From contig NZ_CP031115.1 of the NCBI RefSeq assembly GCF_003568865.1, positions 1,054,001 to 1,118,000 on the forward strand: a stretch of 64,000 nucleotides of DNA, written 5' to 3'. Source of the stretch: Rubrobacter indicoceani (GTDB lineage: Bacteria; Actinomycetota; Rubrobacteria; Rubrobacterales; Rubrobacteraceae). The translations under genes were made by a program, and so were the position numbers. The notes beneath the pieces are model-generated. The model made no database searches. It saw only the letters and a list, made by a program, of their open reading frames with translations, and was not told the origin of the DNA. Shown piece after piece: positions 8,139 through 16,782 of this stretch; the stretch's first letter is position 1, and every line of letters begins with the position of its first letter.

Positions 8139-9446
8139 TCAGCGGCCTCTCCTTCTGTCCGCGGCGTAGTCCTCGGCGCCGGTGTCTCTCAGGGCGTCGT
8201 CGGTGTAGACGTTCGCCGCGTTCCAGAGCAGCCAGCCCGTCTCGCCCGAGTCGTAGACGGCCCGGATCTGGGCCGAGACCTCTTCGGGTCCGTACTCCGG
8301 CGGTCCCTGGGTGAAGTCCTGAAGCCAGGGGCGGATCTCGATCTCCGGGTTCACCTCGCCCGCCGCCTCCCTGAACTCCGACATGGACTCGGAGACCACG
8401 CGGTAGGGGCGGGCGTTCGGGTTCTGGATACCGTAGCTTCCCGCGGGGTAGTGGGAGGGATAGATCATGGGGTTCAACACGTCCACGTGCGGCGCGAACT
8501 GCTCGATGTCCTGACCGACCCCGGCCCCGTTCTCGCCGGCGGCAAGCCCGAAGACGTCCGCCGCGATCCGCGCGTCCGTACCTTCCAGCTCGCCGTCCGT
8601 GTACTCAAGAAAGCCCGCTATCGGGTTTGCGTCGCTGCCTTCTTCCGGCTCCGACGGGTACGACAGCCGCTCCATCGGGCCGTCGGAGGGAAAGCGCACG
8701 TAGTCGAACTGAACCTCGTCGAAGCCCGCTTCGGAGACCTCCTTTGCGATGGCGGCGTTGTACTCCCAGACCTCCCTGCTGTAAGGGTCCGACCAGTAGT
8801 TTCCGACGTAGTTTGTCCACTGAGAACCCGTCGCCGTATCCGTAACCGCGAGGTCGGGACGGGCGACAGGGAGGATGTCGTCCTCGAAGGTTGCGATGCG
8901 GGCTATGGCGTAGATGTCGCGCTCTTCAAGCTCCGCGAGCAGGGAATCGAGGTCGAGGATGTCGCGGGTCGCCCCGATCTCGTTCGCCAAAGGAACCTCC
9001 GACGGATACATAACCTCGCCGGTTACGTCTTTTACGTCTATGACAAAGGCGTTTACGTCGGTGTCGTTGGCGAACTCAAGGTAGGCGTCGAGGTTGTCCA
9101 CGCTCGGCGCGGTGAGGTAGACCGCCCGAACGGGTTCCTGCCGGGCGCCCGGGTTTCCCGCCCGCTGCGGCTCCGCCGAACCCGGTTCAGCCGCGCTCCG
9201 TTCGCCCCCCGCCGGGGCATCGTTCGGGTCCGCTTCTTCGGAGGTCGCCTCTTCGTCCGGGCCGGAGAAGGCCCCCTCGCCGTCCGTCAGGGCGCTGCAG
9301 GCCGAGAGCGAGCCCAGCAGAACAAGCGCGGCCCCGGCGATCAAAGCCAGAACCCCGATGGCCCGGCGCCGGGCGTATCTCCTGCGTCTTGTCCTAGCGC
9401 ACACGCCGTCATGATAACGCACCCGCAGGCGTATCGGCCCCGGCAT
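8139..9446 (-). CDS. Lipoprotein with putative glycoside-hydrolase domain (PF13200/DUF4015-type)
   Basis: About 435 residues. An Arg-rich N terminus, hydrophobic helix and lipobox LSAC predict a lipoprotein. A low-complexity acidic linker follows, then a TIM-barrel-like domain with VNAFVIDVKDVTGEVMYPS, AIARIATFEDDILP, EVQFDYVRFPSDG and a conserved LNPMIYPSHYPAGSYG. That matches the putative glycosyl hydrolase family PF13200 (activity unknown). The frame runs open to 9824 but would overlap the divergent amidohydrolase; the ATG at 9446 gives a sensible signal sequence. A close paralogue lies at 38405-39640. It converges with pobA with a 16-base gap. Confidence 0.8.
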   Translation of the reverse strand: MPGPIRLRVRYHDGVCARTRRRRYARRRAIGVLALIAGAALVLLGSLSACSALTDGEGAFSGPDEEATSEEADPNDAPAGGERSAAEPGSAEPQRAGNPGARQEPVRAVYLTAPSVDNLDAYLEFANDTDVNAFVIDVKDVTGEVMYPSEVPLANEIGATRDILDLDSLLAELEERDIYAIARIATFEDDILPVARPDLAVTDTATGSQWTNYVGNYWSDPYSREVWEYNAAIAKEVSEAGFDEVQFDYVRFPSDGPMERLSYPSEPEEGSDANPIAGFLEYTDGELEGTDARIAADVFGLAAGENGAGVGQDIEQFAPHVDVLNPMIYPSHYPAGSYGIQNPNARPYRVVSESMSEFREAAGEVNPEIEIRPWLQDFTQGPPEYGPEEVSAQIRAVYDSGETGWLLWNAANVYTDDALRDTGAEDYAADRRRGR

Positions 9447-9477
9447 ACACAGGCCCGTTCCTGCTAACATCTCGCCC

Positions 9478-10392
9478 ATGGAGAAAAGAACATCTGAAAA
9501 AGAAAAAGGCCCGAAGGAGACCCCGGATAGCGCAAACGCCGTGCCCGTAAACCCGGCCACGCCGCAGTCGCGCACCGAGCGCGAAACCGACCTCGCCAAC
9601 CTGACAAACGGCGCGATGGCCCCGCTGTGGAGGGAGATCCTCCGCCACATCCCCGAAAGAGGCATCTTCGACGCGCACTCGCACATCGGAGAAGACCTCG
9701 ACGGACGCGGCATGAGTGCGGCCGGCATGCGCAAGCGGCAGGACGCCGCCGGGGTGACGAGGAGCATAGTCTTTCCGCTGAACGATCCCGCCGCCGCCGA
9801 GGACTTCTCCGGTCCGAACGACATACTCTGGGAAGCCTACGGGGAATTCCCCGAACATTTCGTACCGTTTTTCCGGCTTAACCCGCACAACGACTACGAC
9901 CGGGAGTTCGAACGCTGCGTAGAGCGGGGCTTTGTCGGGCTGAAGCTCCACCCCACCAGCCAGAACTTCGACCTCGATGACAAGCGGGCCGTCCGGCTCT
10001 TTACGATGGCCGCCGAGGCCGACCTGCCCGTTATAATTCACGCCGGGTTCGGGATGGGCCGCATCGTCGAGCCGCTTCTGCCCACCGTAGAGGCAAACCC
10101 GGATCTCCGGCTCCTGCTCGGCCACGCCGCCTTCGTGGAGGTGCTGGAAGCGGTAAAAGCCTTTGCCCCGCACCCGAACGTGCTCTTCGAAACCTCCGTC
10201 GCCCGCGCCGCCGAGGTCTACACCCTGCTTACAAACCTCGACCCCTCGCGCGTGGTCTTCGGTTCGGACATCCCCTACGGGGATCTCCCCTCGACCCTCT
10301 ACGCCGTCGTCGCTTCGGCAAAGGAGGCCGGGCTTACGGAAGACGAGCTTGCGATGATCCTCTCGTCGAACATAAGGCGGTGGTTTCCGTGA
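9478..10392 (+). CDS. Amidohydrolase-2 family metal-dependent hydrolase
   Basis: 304 residues. TIM-barrel metal hydrolase of the amidohydrolase-2 type; substrate unknown. The metal-binding HxH is in IFDAHSHIGED (~64), further ligands are probably in PVIIHAGFG and LLLGHAAF, and the terminal Asp is in VVFGSDIPYGD. The first ~45 residues are charged, probably disordered and not part of the fold. It overlaps the next gene by four bases (GTGA). It is divergent from the PF13200-type lipoprotein with about 31 bases between starts. Confidence 0.85.
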   Translation: MEKRTSEKEKGPKETPDSANAVPVNPATPQSRTERETDLANLTNGAMAPLWREILRHIPERGIFDAHSHIGEDLDGRGMSAAGMRKRQDAAGVTRSIVFPLNDPAAAEDFSGPNDILWEAYGEFPEHFVPFFRLNPHNDYDREFERCVERGFVGLKLHPTSQNFDLDDKRAVRLFTMAAEADLPVIIHAGFGMGRIVEPLLPTVEANPDLRLLLGHAAFVEVLEAVKAFAPHPNVLFETSVARAAEVYTLLTNLDPSRVVFGSDIPYGDLPSTLYAVVASAKEAGLTEDELAMILSSNIRRWFP

Positions 10393-10718
10393 GCGATCTC
10401 AGGAGAATAGAGAACGAGGTCGCCGTCAGGCAGGCTCGCGTGGCGCACCTGCTCAGGATCTCCGGCAACCTCTCCATCGCCATAATGGCCCTCTGGGGGG
10501 ACAGCCCCCGCGCCGAGGCGATGCTCAGGATGTGCGAGGCGTCCATGCGCTGGGAAGGGCCGGACGGACGCGACGCCGGGACGCTTGCGAACCTGCGCGA
10601 GCTCTTCGCCGAGGCCCGGGAGCACCGCGACGCCGGGGACTTCCCCGCCGCGATGGCCCGCCTGCGCGTCGTCTACGACATGGTCTCGCTGGCCGTTATC
10701 CGCGTCTCCGGGGAGTAG
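10389..10718 (+). CDS. Small conserved-looking helical protein, unknown function
   Basis: 109 residues from the GTG at 10389, which overlaps the amidohydrolase stop (GTGA). I do not recognise the family. The sequence is predicted mostly helical and soluble (SDLRRIENEVAVRQARVAHLLR; later LANLRELFAEAREHRDAGDF). There is no signal peptide, membrane segment, Cys or His cluster. Coupling to the amidohydrolase upstream and the asparaginase downstream suggests an accessory role in the same operon (inference). Confidence 0.7.
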   Translation: MSDLRRIENEVAVRQARVAHLLRISGNLSIAIMALWGDSPRAEAMLRMCEASMRWEGPDGRDAGTLANLRELFAEAREHRDAGDFPAAMARLRVVYDMVSLAVIRVSGE

Positions 10719-10720
10719 GC

Positions 10721-11740
10721 ATCCCCACGCCGAAAACCTCACCGCTCGCCGCCGACGTACCGCTTGTCGCGCTCGTGCGCGGCGGCCTCGTGGAGAGCGT
10801 CCACCGGGGGCGTTACGTCGTCTGTGATCCCACCGGAGAGATACTATTCTCCGCGGGCGACGCCGGGGCGCGCCTTTTTCCGCGCTCGGCCCTGAAACCG
10901 CTTCAGGCCCTGCCCCTGATCCTCTCCGGAGCCGCAGATGCTTTCGAGCTTTCCGACGATGAGCTAGCCGTAGCCTGCGCCTCGCACTACGGGGGGCCGC
11001 GACACGTGGAGGCCGTGCGTTCGCTGCTGACAAAGGCCGGGCTTACGGAATCCGACCTCGACAACGGGGCGCACCCGCCGACCTGCGGCCCCGCCGCCGA
11101 AGAACTTATCCGGCGCGGCGAGAAGCCCGGCAGGATACACGGCAACTGCTCCGGCAAACACGCCGGAATGCTCGCCGTCTGTCGGCACCTCGGCTGGAAG
11201 AGAGCTGGATACCGTCGGCCCGAACACCCGGTTCAGCGGTGGACCAGAGCCATAATATCCGGGGTCTCCGGCGCATCCGAACAAAAGATAAGGGTCGGGC
11301 TCGACGGCTGCGGTGCTCCGGCCTTTGCCCTGCCGCTGAGGTCCCTTGCGACGAGCTATGCTCGCCTGGCGACCGGCTCCGAACTTCCCGTGGACGTGGG
11401 GACCGCCCTGCGGCGGCTCCGGGATGCGATGCAGAACAGACCGTACCTCGTTGCCGGGGCGAGCAACATAGACACAACCGTGATGGAGTCCTCCGACCTT
11501 GTAGCCAAGCGCGGGGCCGATGGTGTCTGGTGCGCCGGGAGCGGCGCCGATGGCGGCTGGGGGCTGGCCCTGAAGGTCTCCGACGGCGCGGACCGGGCCG
11601 TCGCTCCGGCTGCAAAGGCCCTGCTGGAGAGCCTCGGGGAATCGCCCCGCCTCCCCCTGCCGCCCGTTACCGACCTTCACGGCGAGACCGCCGGAGAGAT
11701 GGTTCGCCTTGTACCCGAGCGCAGGGAAGTAGGGCGTTGA
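10721..11740 (+). CDS. L-asparaginase II family protein (start codon unclear)
   Basis: About 339 residues, PF06089 family. Hydrolyses asparagine to aspartate and ammonia. Family marks: VALVRGGLVESVHRG at the N terminus, ALKPLQALPLILSG, CASHYGGPRHVEAV, HGNCSGKHAGMLAVC, GLDGCGAPAFALPL and AGSGADGGWG near the end. No ATG, GTG or TTG lies in frame where homology begins; the nearest is a GTG at 10775, which would remove the conserved first strand. I therefore place the start at the ATC two bases after the preceding stop, with low certainty about the exact codon. It overlaps the next gene by four bases. Confidence 0.82.
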   Translation: MPTPKTSPLAADVPLVALVRGGLVESVHRGRYVVCDPTGEILFSAGDAGARLFPRSALKPLQALPLILSGAADAFELSDDELAVACASHYGGPRHVEAVRSLLTKAGLTESDLDNGAHPPTCGPAAEELIRRGEKPGRIHGNCSGKHAGMLAVCRHLGWKRAGYRRPEHPVQRWTRAIISGVSGASEQKIRVGLDGCGAPAFALPLRSLATSYARLATGSELPVDVGTALRRLRDAMQNRPYLVAGASNIDTTVMESSDLVAKRGADGVWCAGSGADGGWGLALKVSDGADRAVAPAAKALLESLGESPRLPLPPVTDLHGETAGEMVRLVPERREVGR

Positions 11741-12702
11741 ACTACGTCGAGCTTGAGTGGCGGTGGGCGATGGTGCTCGGAGCCGCGCTCGGCGCGGGGC
11801 TTGTCGAGGCGGTTGCCGGTGAGAGAAAGACCGCTGACGGGTTGGCCGTCGAACTCGGCCTCGACAGGCGGGCCGTCTACACCGTGATGAGCGCGCTCTC
11901 GGAGCTCGGGGTGCTGGATGAAGCCGGGGAGGGATATCTGCTTCGGGAGGGGCACCGGGGGCCGCTTCTTGACGTGGAGAGCCCCGGTTACGCCGGAGGC
12001 CGGGTGCTTCACCGCTTTGAGGTGATGGCGAAGTGGGCCACGCTGCCCGGGATACTCCTTTCGGGGCGGCCCGCCGAGGACCGAACCGTGCCGCGCTTCG
12101 CCGGGACCGAGACGACGGCCCGGGCCATGCGGGCCGGGTCCAGAGAGAGCGCCGAAGAGGTGAGCGCGCTCGTCCTGTCGCGCCTTCCGGAAACCCCGCG
12201 CATCCTCGACGTGGGCGGCGGCTCCGGGGCGAACGCCGAATCCTTTGCGAGAAACGGCGCGTCCGTGACCGTTCTCGACCGCCCGGAGGTCTTTGAGGTA
12301 AACGGCGGTTTCCTCGCGGGCCTCGGCATAAAGCTGGTTTCGGGGGACATGAACGTCGCGCTCCCCGAAGGCCCGTTTGACGGTGTCTACCTCGGAAATA
12401 CCTCGCACATGTACGGCCCCGACGAGAACCGCGCCCTGTTCGCGAAGATGTACGAAGCGCTTGCGCCGGGCGGCTGCGTTGTCGTGCGGGAGTTCGTGCG
12501 CGGGCTTTACGGGGACGTTGCAGGCGAGGCCGCGCTGTTCGCGGTCAACATGCTCGTACTTACCTCGCGCGGCGGAACCTACACCACTGGCGAGTACCGG
12601 GGCTGGCTTGAAGAAGCCGGGCTGTCGGACGTGGAGTTCCTTCCGATAGCCGGGCGTACTACGGCTTTGATCTTCGCCCGGAGACCCCCGCCGGAGGGCT
12701 GA
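11737..12702 (+). CDS. SAM-dependent methyltransferase with winged-helix dimerisation domain
   Basis: 321 residues. The N-terminal winged helix (KTADGLAVELGLDRRAVYTV) resembles small-molecule O-methyltransferases. It is followed by a class I Rossmann domain with motif I ILDVGGGSGANAESFA (~160), the acidic end of strand 2 (VLDRPEVF), SGDMNVALPEGPFD and ALAPGGCVVVREF. The substrate is unknown. The start is TTG at 11737 inside the asparaginase stop. It converges with the DUF1499 gene. Confidence 0.82.
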   Translation: MNYVELEWRWAMVLGAALGAGLVEAVAGERKTADGLAVELGLDRRAVYTVMSALSELGVLDEAGEGYLLREGHRGPLLDVESPGYAGGRVLHRFEVMAKWATLPGILLSGRPAEDRTVPRFAGTETTARAMRAGSRESAEEVSALVLSRLPETPRILDVGGGSGANAESFARNGASVTVLDRPEVFEVNGGFLAGLGIKLVSGDMNVALPEGPFDGVYLGNTSHMYGPDENRALFAKMYEALAPGGCVVVREFVRGLYGDVAGEAALFAVNMLVLTSRGGTYTTGEYRGWLEEAGLSDVEFLPIAGRTTALIFARRPPPEG

Positions 12703-12728
12703 TCCCGCAACAAGTGTCCGGTGCTGGT

Positions 12729-13076
12729 TCAGAGGCCGAGCTCACGGTCTATGGCCGGGAGCAACTCCGCAAGGTTTCTCGGGTTCTGGCCGAGGTCGCT
12801 CCTGCCGACGCGCGACGAGCTCTCTGCGACGAGCTTCAAGCCCTGACCTTCAGCGGCTATCCTCACCCTTACGTCGTCCCTGAAGCGCATGAGCTTCGTT
12901 CTGCGTACGAGGTGCAGTTCACCCCCGGGTTCGCCCGCAAGCTCCCAGCCCGGTAGTCGGTCGGCGACGTTCCTCACGGCTCGCTCGACCTCCTCCGGCG
13001 GGCGCGGGTAGCTTTTCCCGGCGCGGGCGGAGTTCCGGCCCGTGCGCGTGACCTCCGGCCTGTTCTGTTTGCTCAA
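12729..13076 (-). CDS. DUF1499 family protein
   Basis: 115 residues. The DUF1499 pattern is clear: PRPPEEVERAVRNVADRLPG, LVRRTKLMRFRDDVRVRI and SSSRVGRSDLGQNPRNLAEL. Function unknown. The start is TTG at 13076, preceded by GAGGTAAGGAC; the frame stays open far upstream to 14153, but that part is the shadow of aat and the PAC2 gene. It is divergent from aat with about 33 bases between starts, so the promoters must overlap. Confidence 0.8.
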   Translation of the reverse strand: MSKQNRPEVTRTGRNSARAGKSYPRPPEEVERAVRNVADRLPGWELAGEPGGELHLVRRTKLMRFRDDVRVRIAAEGQGLKLVAESSSRVGRSDLGQNPRNLAELLPAIDRELGL

Positions 13077-13109
13077 AGTCCTTACCTCGGTTCGGGTATC
13101 ATCTGCGCC

Positions 13110-13682
13110 ATGTTTCTTACCCCGGAACTTCTGGAACATTGCTACCGGGCCGGAGCGTTCCCGATGGCCGGGGAGGACGGCGAGGTCGAACTCTACCGGG
13201 CCGACCCGAGGTGCATCCTGGAACCCGCCGACCTGCACGTCTCGAAGTCGCTTGCGCGGGTTATCCGCTCCGGCAGGTACGAAATCCGGGTCAACCACGA
13301 CTACGAGGCGGTCGTGCGGGGCTGTGCCGACCGTTTGGAAACCTGGATCAGCGAGGAGATAGTCCACGCCTACGTCGCCCTTCACCGCGCCGGAAAGTCC
13401 CACAGCGTCGAGGCCTACCGCGATGGAAGGCTCGTCGGCGGTCTCTACGGGGTCGCGCTCGGCGGCTTCTTCGGCGGCGAGTCCATGTTCAGCCGGACGC
13501 CCGACGCCTCCAAAGTCTGTTTCGTTGCGCTTGTCGGACGGCTCATTGAGCGCGGTTACAAGCTGCTCGACTGCCAGATCTACAACGACCATCTCGGACG
13601 GCTGGGGGCGACCGAGATCCCGGAGGACGAGTTTCTCGGGCGGCTGGCGGACGCTCTCGCGGTAGAGCGCGAATTCAACTGA
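13110..13682 (+). CDS. aat: Leucyl/phenylalanyl-tRNA--protein transferase
   Basis: 190 residues. Adds Leu or Phe from charged tRNA to N-terminal Arg or Lys of proteins, marking them for ClpS/ClpAP under the N-end rule. Family marks: FLTPELLEHCYRAGAFPMA, YRADPRCILEP, SHSVEAYRDGRLVGGLYG, the signature FFGGESMFSR and LLDCQIYNDHLGRLGATEI. Slightly shorter than the E. coli enzyme. Start ATG at 13110. Confidence 0.95.
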   Translation: MFLTPELLEHCYRAGAFPMAGEDGEVELYRADPRCILEPADLHVSKSLARVIRSGRYEIRVNHDYEAVVRGCADRLETWISEEIVHAYVALHRAGKSHSVEAYRDGRLVGGLYGVALGGFFGGESMFSRTPDASKVCFVALVGRLIERGYKLLDCQIYNDHLGRLGATEIPEDEFLGRLADALAVEREFN

Positions 13683-13733
13683 GCAGAGAGAAAGCCGGAC
13701 GTTTACACCGGAGACGCGTGGTAATCTTGTGGC

Positions 13734-14630
13734 ATGGAAAACAGATACGTGAACGTAGATAGAAAGCCCGGGATGATCCGGCCCGTCCTTATCTCGGCCT
13801 TCACCGGCTGGAACGACGCCGCCGACGCCTCGAGCCTCGCCCTCAGCACCATCCTGGAAGAGTCCGGCGCGACGCGCTTCGGCTCCTTTGTCGGCGAGGA
13901 GTTCTTTGACTACCAGGCGACGCGCCCGCAGGTAAAGCTCGTCGAGGGCGTTACCCGCGCCCTTGAATGGCCGGAGAACGTCCTGCACGCAACGGAGGGC
14001 GGCGCGTTCGCCGGGCGGGACGTGATCCTCCTCTCGGGCCCGGAGCCGAACTTCCGCTGGAAGTCTTTCTCCGACGCCGTCGTGGAGCTTGCAAAGGAAC
14101 TCGACGCCGAGCTCATAGTCACGCTCGGCGCGCTGCTCGCGGACGTTCCGCACTCCCGGCCCGTCTCCGTCGCGGCGAACTCTCAGGACCCGGACCTCAC
14201 CGCCGACCTCGAGCTCCTTCCGTCACGCTACGAAGGCCCGACCGGGATCACGGGCGTTCTTCACTCCGTCTGCGCCGAGGCCGGGATCCCGTCGGTCAGC
14301 CTCTGGGCCTCGACGCCGCACTACCTGCCCGCCGTGCCTTCCGCGCCCGCCGCGCTCGCCATCCTTGAAAAGCTCACCGAGCTTACCGGGATCCCGGTTG
14401 ACGTTTCGCAGCTTGAGGCGACTTCGGGGGATTACCAGGAGCAGATCTCCGCCGCCGTGCAGCGCGACTCGGACCTCTCCTCCTACGTGAAGATGCTCGA
14501 AGACCGCTACGATTCCCAGGCTTCGAAGTCCGACCCCGCAGAAGCCTTCGGACGCGACGTAACGAGCGGCGACGACCTCGCCCGCGAACTCGAGGAGTTC
14601 CTGCGCGAACAGCGCGACGACGAGCAGTAA
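13734..14630 (+). CDS. PAC2 family protein
   Basis: 298 residues. PAC2 proteins are related to proteasome assembly chaperone 2 and are common in actinobacteria; their bacterial function is unsettled. Visible marks: LISAFTGWNDAADASS, LSGPEPNFRWKSF, IVTLGALLADVPHSRPV and YEGPTGITGVLHS. The C terminus is acidic and helical (DDLARELEEFLREQRDDEQ). It is 51 bases after aat, with no proteasome genes in the window. Confidence 0.88.
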   Translation: MENRYVNVDRKPGMIRPVLISAFTGWNDAADASSLALSTILEESGATRFGSFVGEEFFDYQATRPQVKLVEGVTRALEWPENVLHATEGGAFAGRDVILLSGPEPNFRWKSFSDAVVELAKELDAELIVTLGALLADVPHSRPVSVAANSQDPDLTADLELLPSRYEGPTGITGVLHSVCAEAGIPSVSLWASTPHYLPAVPSAPAALAILEKLTELTGIPVDVSQLEATSGDYQEQISAAVQRDSDLSSYVKMLEDRYDSQASKSDPAEAFGRDVTSGDDLARELEEFLREQRDDEQ

Positions 14631-14695
14631 CCCGCCGGGCCGGGTCGATCGGGTCTGATCCGGGCGGGATATGCTGAAGGGGCGGGTTTCCCCGG

Positions 14696-15286
14696 CTAGC
14701 TGAACAGCGCGAAAACGAACAGCCCGACCCCCGCTACCGCGAGCGCGAGCTGCACCACCGACGAGACAACGTAGCCGACGAGAACCCCGCCCGCCGCCCG
14801 GGAAGTCCTGCGGAAGTCGCCCGTTTCACCGGCGGGCGCAACGACCTCCGGGTTTTCATCGGTGGCGGGGGCCTTGCGTCTGGCGCGTTCTTTTCTCAGG
14901 TACTCACCCAGAAAGACGCCGCCGATGGTACCGGCGAGCAGCCCGACGAGCGCGCCGACCCCGAGAAACAGAAAACCAACCACCGTGCCGACGAGGCCGC
15001 CTACCGCACCGCCCGCCGTTCCCCAGTTCGACGCGCCGAAGCGGCGCGCCCCGTAAGAAGTAAAGATGAAATCGGCTATAAGCGCGATCGCGGCGAAGAC
15101 CCCGATCACGGCGACTGTCCAGCCCCCGACCACGTTGAAGCCCGTGAAGTAGGCGTAGATCAGCGCGGAGAGAAAGACCAGCGGCACGCCCGGAAGACCC
15201 GGAACGACGCTCCCGACGACCCCGACGAGCATCCCCGCCAGAGCCGCCCAGAGCACGGGCTGCGTGTAGAGTTCCTGAAGTTCCAT
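14696..15286 (-). CDS. DUF456 domain membrane protein
   Basis: 196 residues. Glycine-rich hydrophobic segments typical of DUF456: GMLVGVVGSVVPGLPGVPLV, IALIADFIFTSYGARRFGAS, and the glycine-zipper-like GGLVGTVVGFLFLGVGALVG. A charged linker of ~40 residues leads to a further hydrophobic C terminus. Function unknown. It starts 3 bases downstream of larE's stop on the minus strand and is probably its operon partner. Confidence 0.85.
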   Translation of the reverse strand: MELQELYTQPVLWAALAGMLVGVVGSVVPGLPGVPLVFLSALIYAYFTGFNVVGGWTVAVIGVFAAIALIADFIFTSYGARRFGASNWGTAGGAVGGLVGTVVGFLFLGVGALVGLLAGTIGGVFLGEYLRKERARRKAPATDENPEVVAPAGETGDFRRTSRAAGGVLVGYVVSSVVQLALAVAGVGLFVFALFS

Positions 15287-15289
15287 AAC

Positions 15290-16171
15290 CTAGATTACGG
15301 GCAGGGGCTGTTTACGTTTCCCCGGCTTCTTTTCGAGGTCCAGAACGGCGTTCAGGCTGCCGGAACGGTACGGCGTCATCTCAAGTGCGACGTAGAGAAA
15401 GCCCGCGTCCTTGAGTTCGGTCGAGATCTCCTCGCGCCTCGCAAAGGCTCGCTCGAGCTCGGACTCCGAGACCTCCAGCCGGGCGATGTTCTCGTGGTGC
15501 CGGACCCGGACCTGCCGGAAGCCGAGGCTCCGGAGGAACTCCTCGGCCCGGGCGACCCGGCGGAGCTTCTCCGGGGTGATCTCTTCCCCGTACGGGAACC
15601 GGCTCGACAGACACGCAAGGGCGGGTTTGTCCCAGCTCGGCAGGCCCAGGTGCTTTGCAAGCGCACGAACGTCGTCTTTGCTCAGGCGCGCCAGAGCGAG
15701 CGGGCTTACGACGTTCTCCTCCTTTGCGGCCTTCCGACCCGGGCGATGGTCGCCCTCGTCGTCGGCGTTCGCGCCGTCCACGACGCAGGCGTAGCCGAGT
15801 TCTCCGGCCATCTTCGCGAGGTCCGAGTAGAGCGTGCTCTTGCAGAAGTAGCAGCGGTCCGTCGGGTTCTTTGCGTAGTCGGGGTTATCGAGCTCGCGGG
15901 TGTTGACGATGAGGTGCTCGACCCCGAGCGAGGCGGAGAAGTCCCGGGCGAGGTCCAGCTCGGAGGGCAGGTACGTCTCGTTGTTGGAGGTTACGGCGAC
16001 GACCGTGCCCTCCGGCAGCGCCCTAACCGCCGCCGCGAGGGCGAGCGAGGAATCCACCCCGCCGGAGAACGCCACGAGCGCGCTCCCGTGCGGGGCGATC
16101 GCCGCCTCCAGCCGCCGCAGCTTATCGGCGAGCTCCGGTTCGATAGCGGTCGTCTCGTTGGTGGTCCGCAA
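15290..16171 (-). CDS. larE: ATP-dependent sacrificial sulfur transferase LarE-type
   Basis: 293 residues. LarE adenylates the nicotinic-acid-derived pincer precursor and donates its own cysteine sulfur for the nickel-pincer cofactor of lactate racemase-type enzymes. The PP-loop is VAFSGGVDSSLAL (~36). The sulfur-donor region is KPALACLSSRFPYGE with Cys. GANADDEGDHRPGRKAA completes the family pattern. No larA, larB or larC is in the window. The gene lies between the peroxiredoxin and DUF456 genes. Confidence 0.88.
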   Translation of the reverse strand: MRTTNETTAIEPELADKLRRLEAAIAPHGSALVAFSGGVDSSLALAAAVRALPEGTVVAVTSNNETYLPSELDLARDFSASLGVEHLIVNTRELDNPDYAKNPTDRCYFCKSTLYSDLAKMAGELGYACVVDGANADDEGDHRPGRKAAKEENVVSPLALARLSKDDVRALAKHLGLPSWDKPALACLSSRFPYGEEITPEKLRRVARAEEFLRSLGFRQVRVRHHENIARLEVSESELERAFARREEISTELKDAGFLYVALEMTPYRSGSLNAVLDLEKKPGKRKQPLPVI

Positions 16172-16208
16172 GTTAGACCTCTCTAGCGTCGTCGGTTCAG
16201 TTGTCGGG

Positions 16209-16772
16209 TCATTGCCAGTTCTCCGTAAGCCATTCTATGACCTCCTGCGCGCTTCTGTCGGGCGGGAAGACCGGGTAGAAGACGTGTTCGACCCCGCCGC
16301 CGCGCAGGATAAGCGTCAGCCGCTTCAGCAACGTATCCCCCCGCACCTCCAAGGTTGGGAGCCGGAGCGCGTCGCGGAAGGCAAGCGTCGAATCAGAGAG
16401 CAGATCGAAGGTAAGGTTCAGCCGCTCCTTCGCCTCTCGCTGGTAGGCGGTGCTCTGCGTGCTGACGCCGAAGACGTAAGAAACGCCGAGCGATCTCAAC
16501 TCTTCGTGGCGATCCCGGAACGAGCAGGACTGCGGCGTGCAGCCCCTCGCGCCGGGGATGCCGTCCCAGCCGTCCGGGAGGGCCGCGTCCGGTCTGCCGG
16601 TCATCGGGTAGCAGTAGACGACCGTGAGGCTCGAAAGCGCGGAGGGGTCTACCGTTTCGCCGGAGGTCGAGGGGAGCGGGGCGGAGGGCAGCTTCATACC
16701 CGGCAGGTGGTCGGCGCCGCCGTCGTCCTGCGGCGCCGGGAGATCGTCGGGAAGCGAGGTGAAGTCGGACAA
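16209..16772 (-). CDS. Peroxiredoxin-like (AhpC/TSA) protein
   Basis: 187 residues. Thioredoxin-fold peroxidase with the peroxidatic motif in RGCTPQSCSFRD (TxxC type, plus an extra Cys five residues earlier). It is preceded by VVYCYPMTGRPD and followed by VFGVSTQSTAYQREA and LTFDLLSDSTLAF. It likely reduces peroxides using a thiol donor, in the cytoplasm. It begins 10 bases after the fabF-like stop on the same strand and is therefore probably co-transcribed with it. Confidence 0.83.
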   Translation of the reverse strand: MSDFTSLPDDLPAPQDDGGADHLPGMKLPSAPLPSTSGETVDPSALSSLTVVYCYPMTGRPDAALPDGWDGIPGARGCTPQSCSFRDRHEELRSLGVSYVFGVSTQSTAYQREAKERLNLTFDLLSDSTLAFRDALRLPTLEVRGDTLLKRLTLILRGGGVEHVFYPVFPPDRSAQEVIEWLTENWQ

Positions 16773-16782
16773 ACCGAGGCCG

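Noticed and set aside
9447-9824. N-terminal extension of the PF13200-type lipoprotein
   Set aside because: It overlaps the divergent amidohydrolase; the signal sequence and lipobox only make sense from 9446.
12714-12956. Plus-strand 80-residue open frame
   Set aside because: The opposite strand encodes a recognisable DUF1499 protein; the plus frame has no family character.
13077-14153. Upstream extension of the DUF1499 frame on the minus strand
   Set aside because: It lies antisense to aat and the PAC2 gene, both clear family members, and the translation is Arg/Val-rich shadow sequence.
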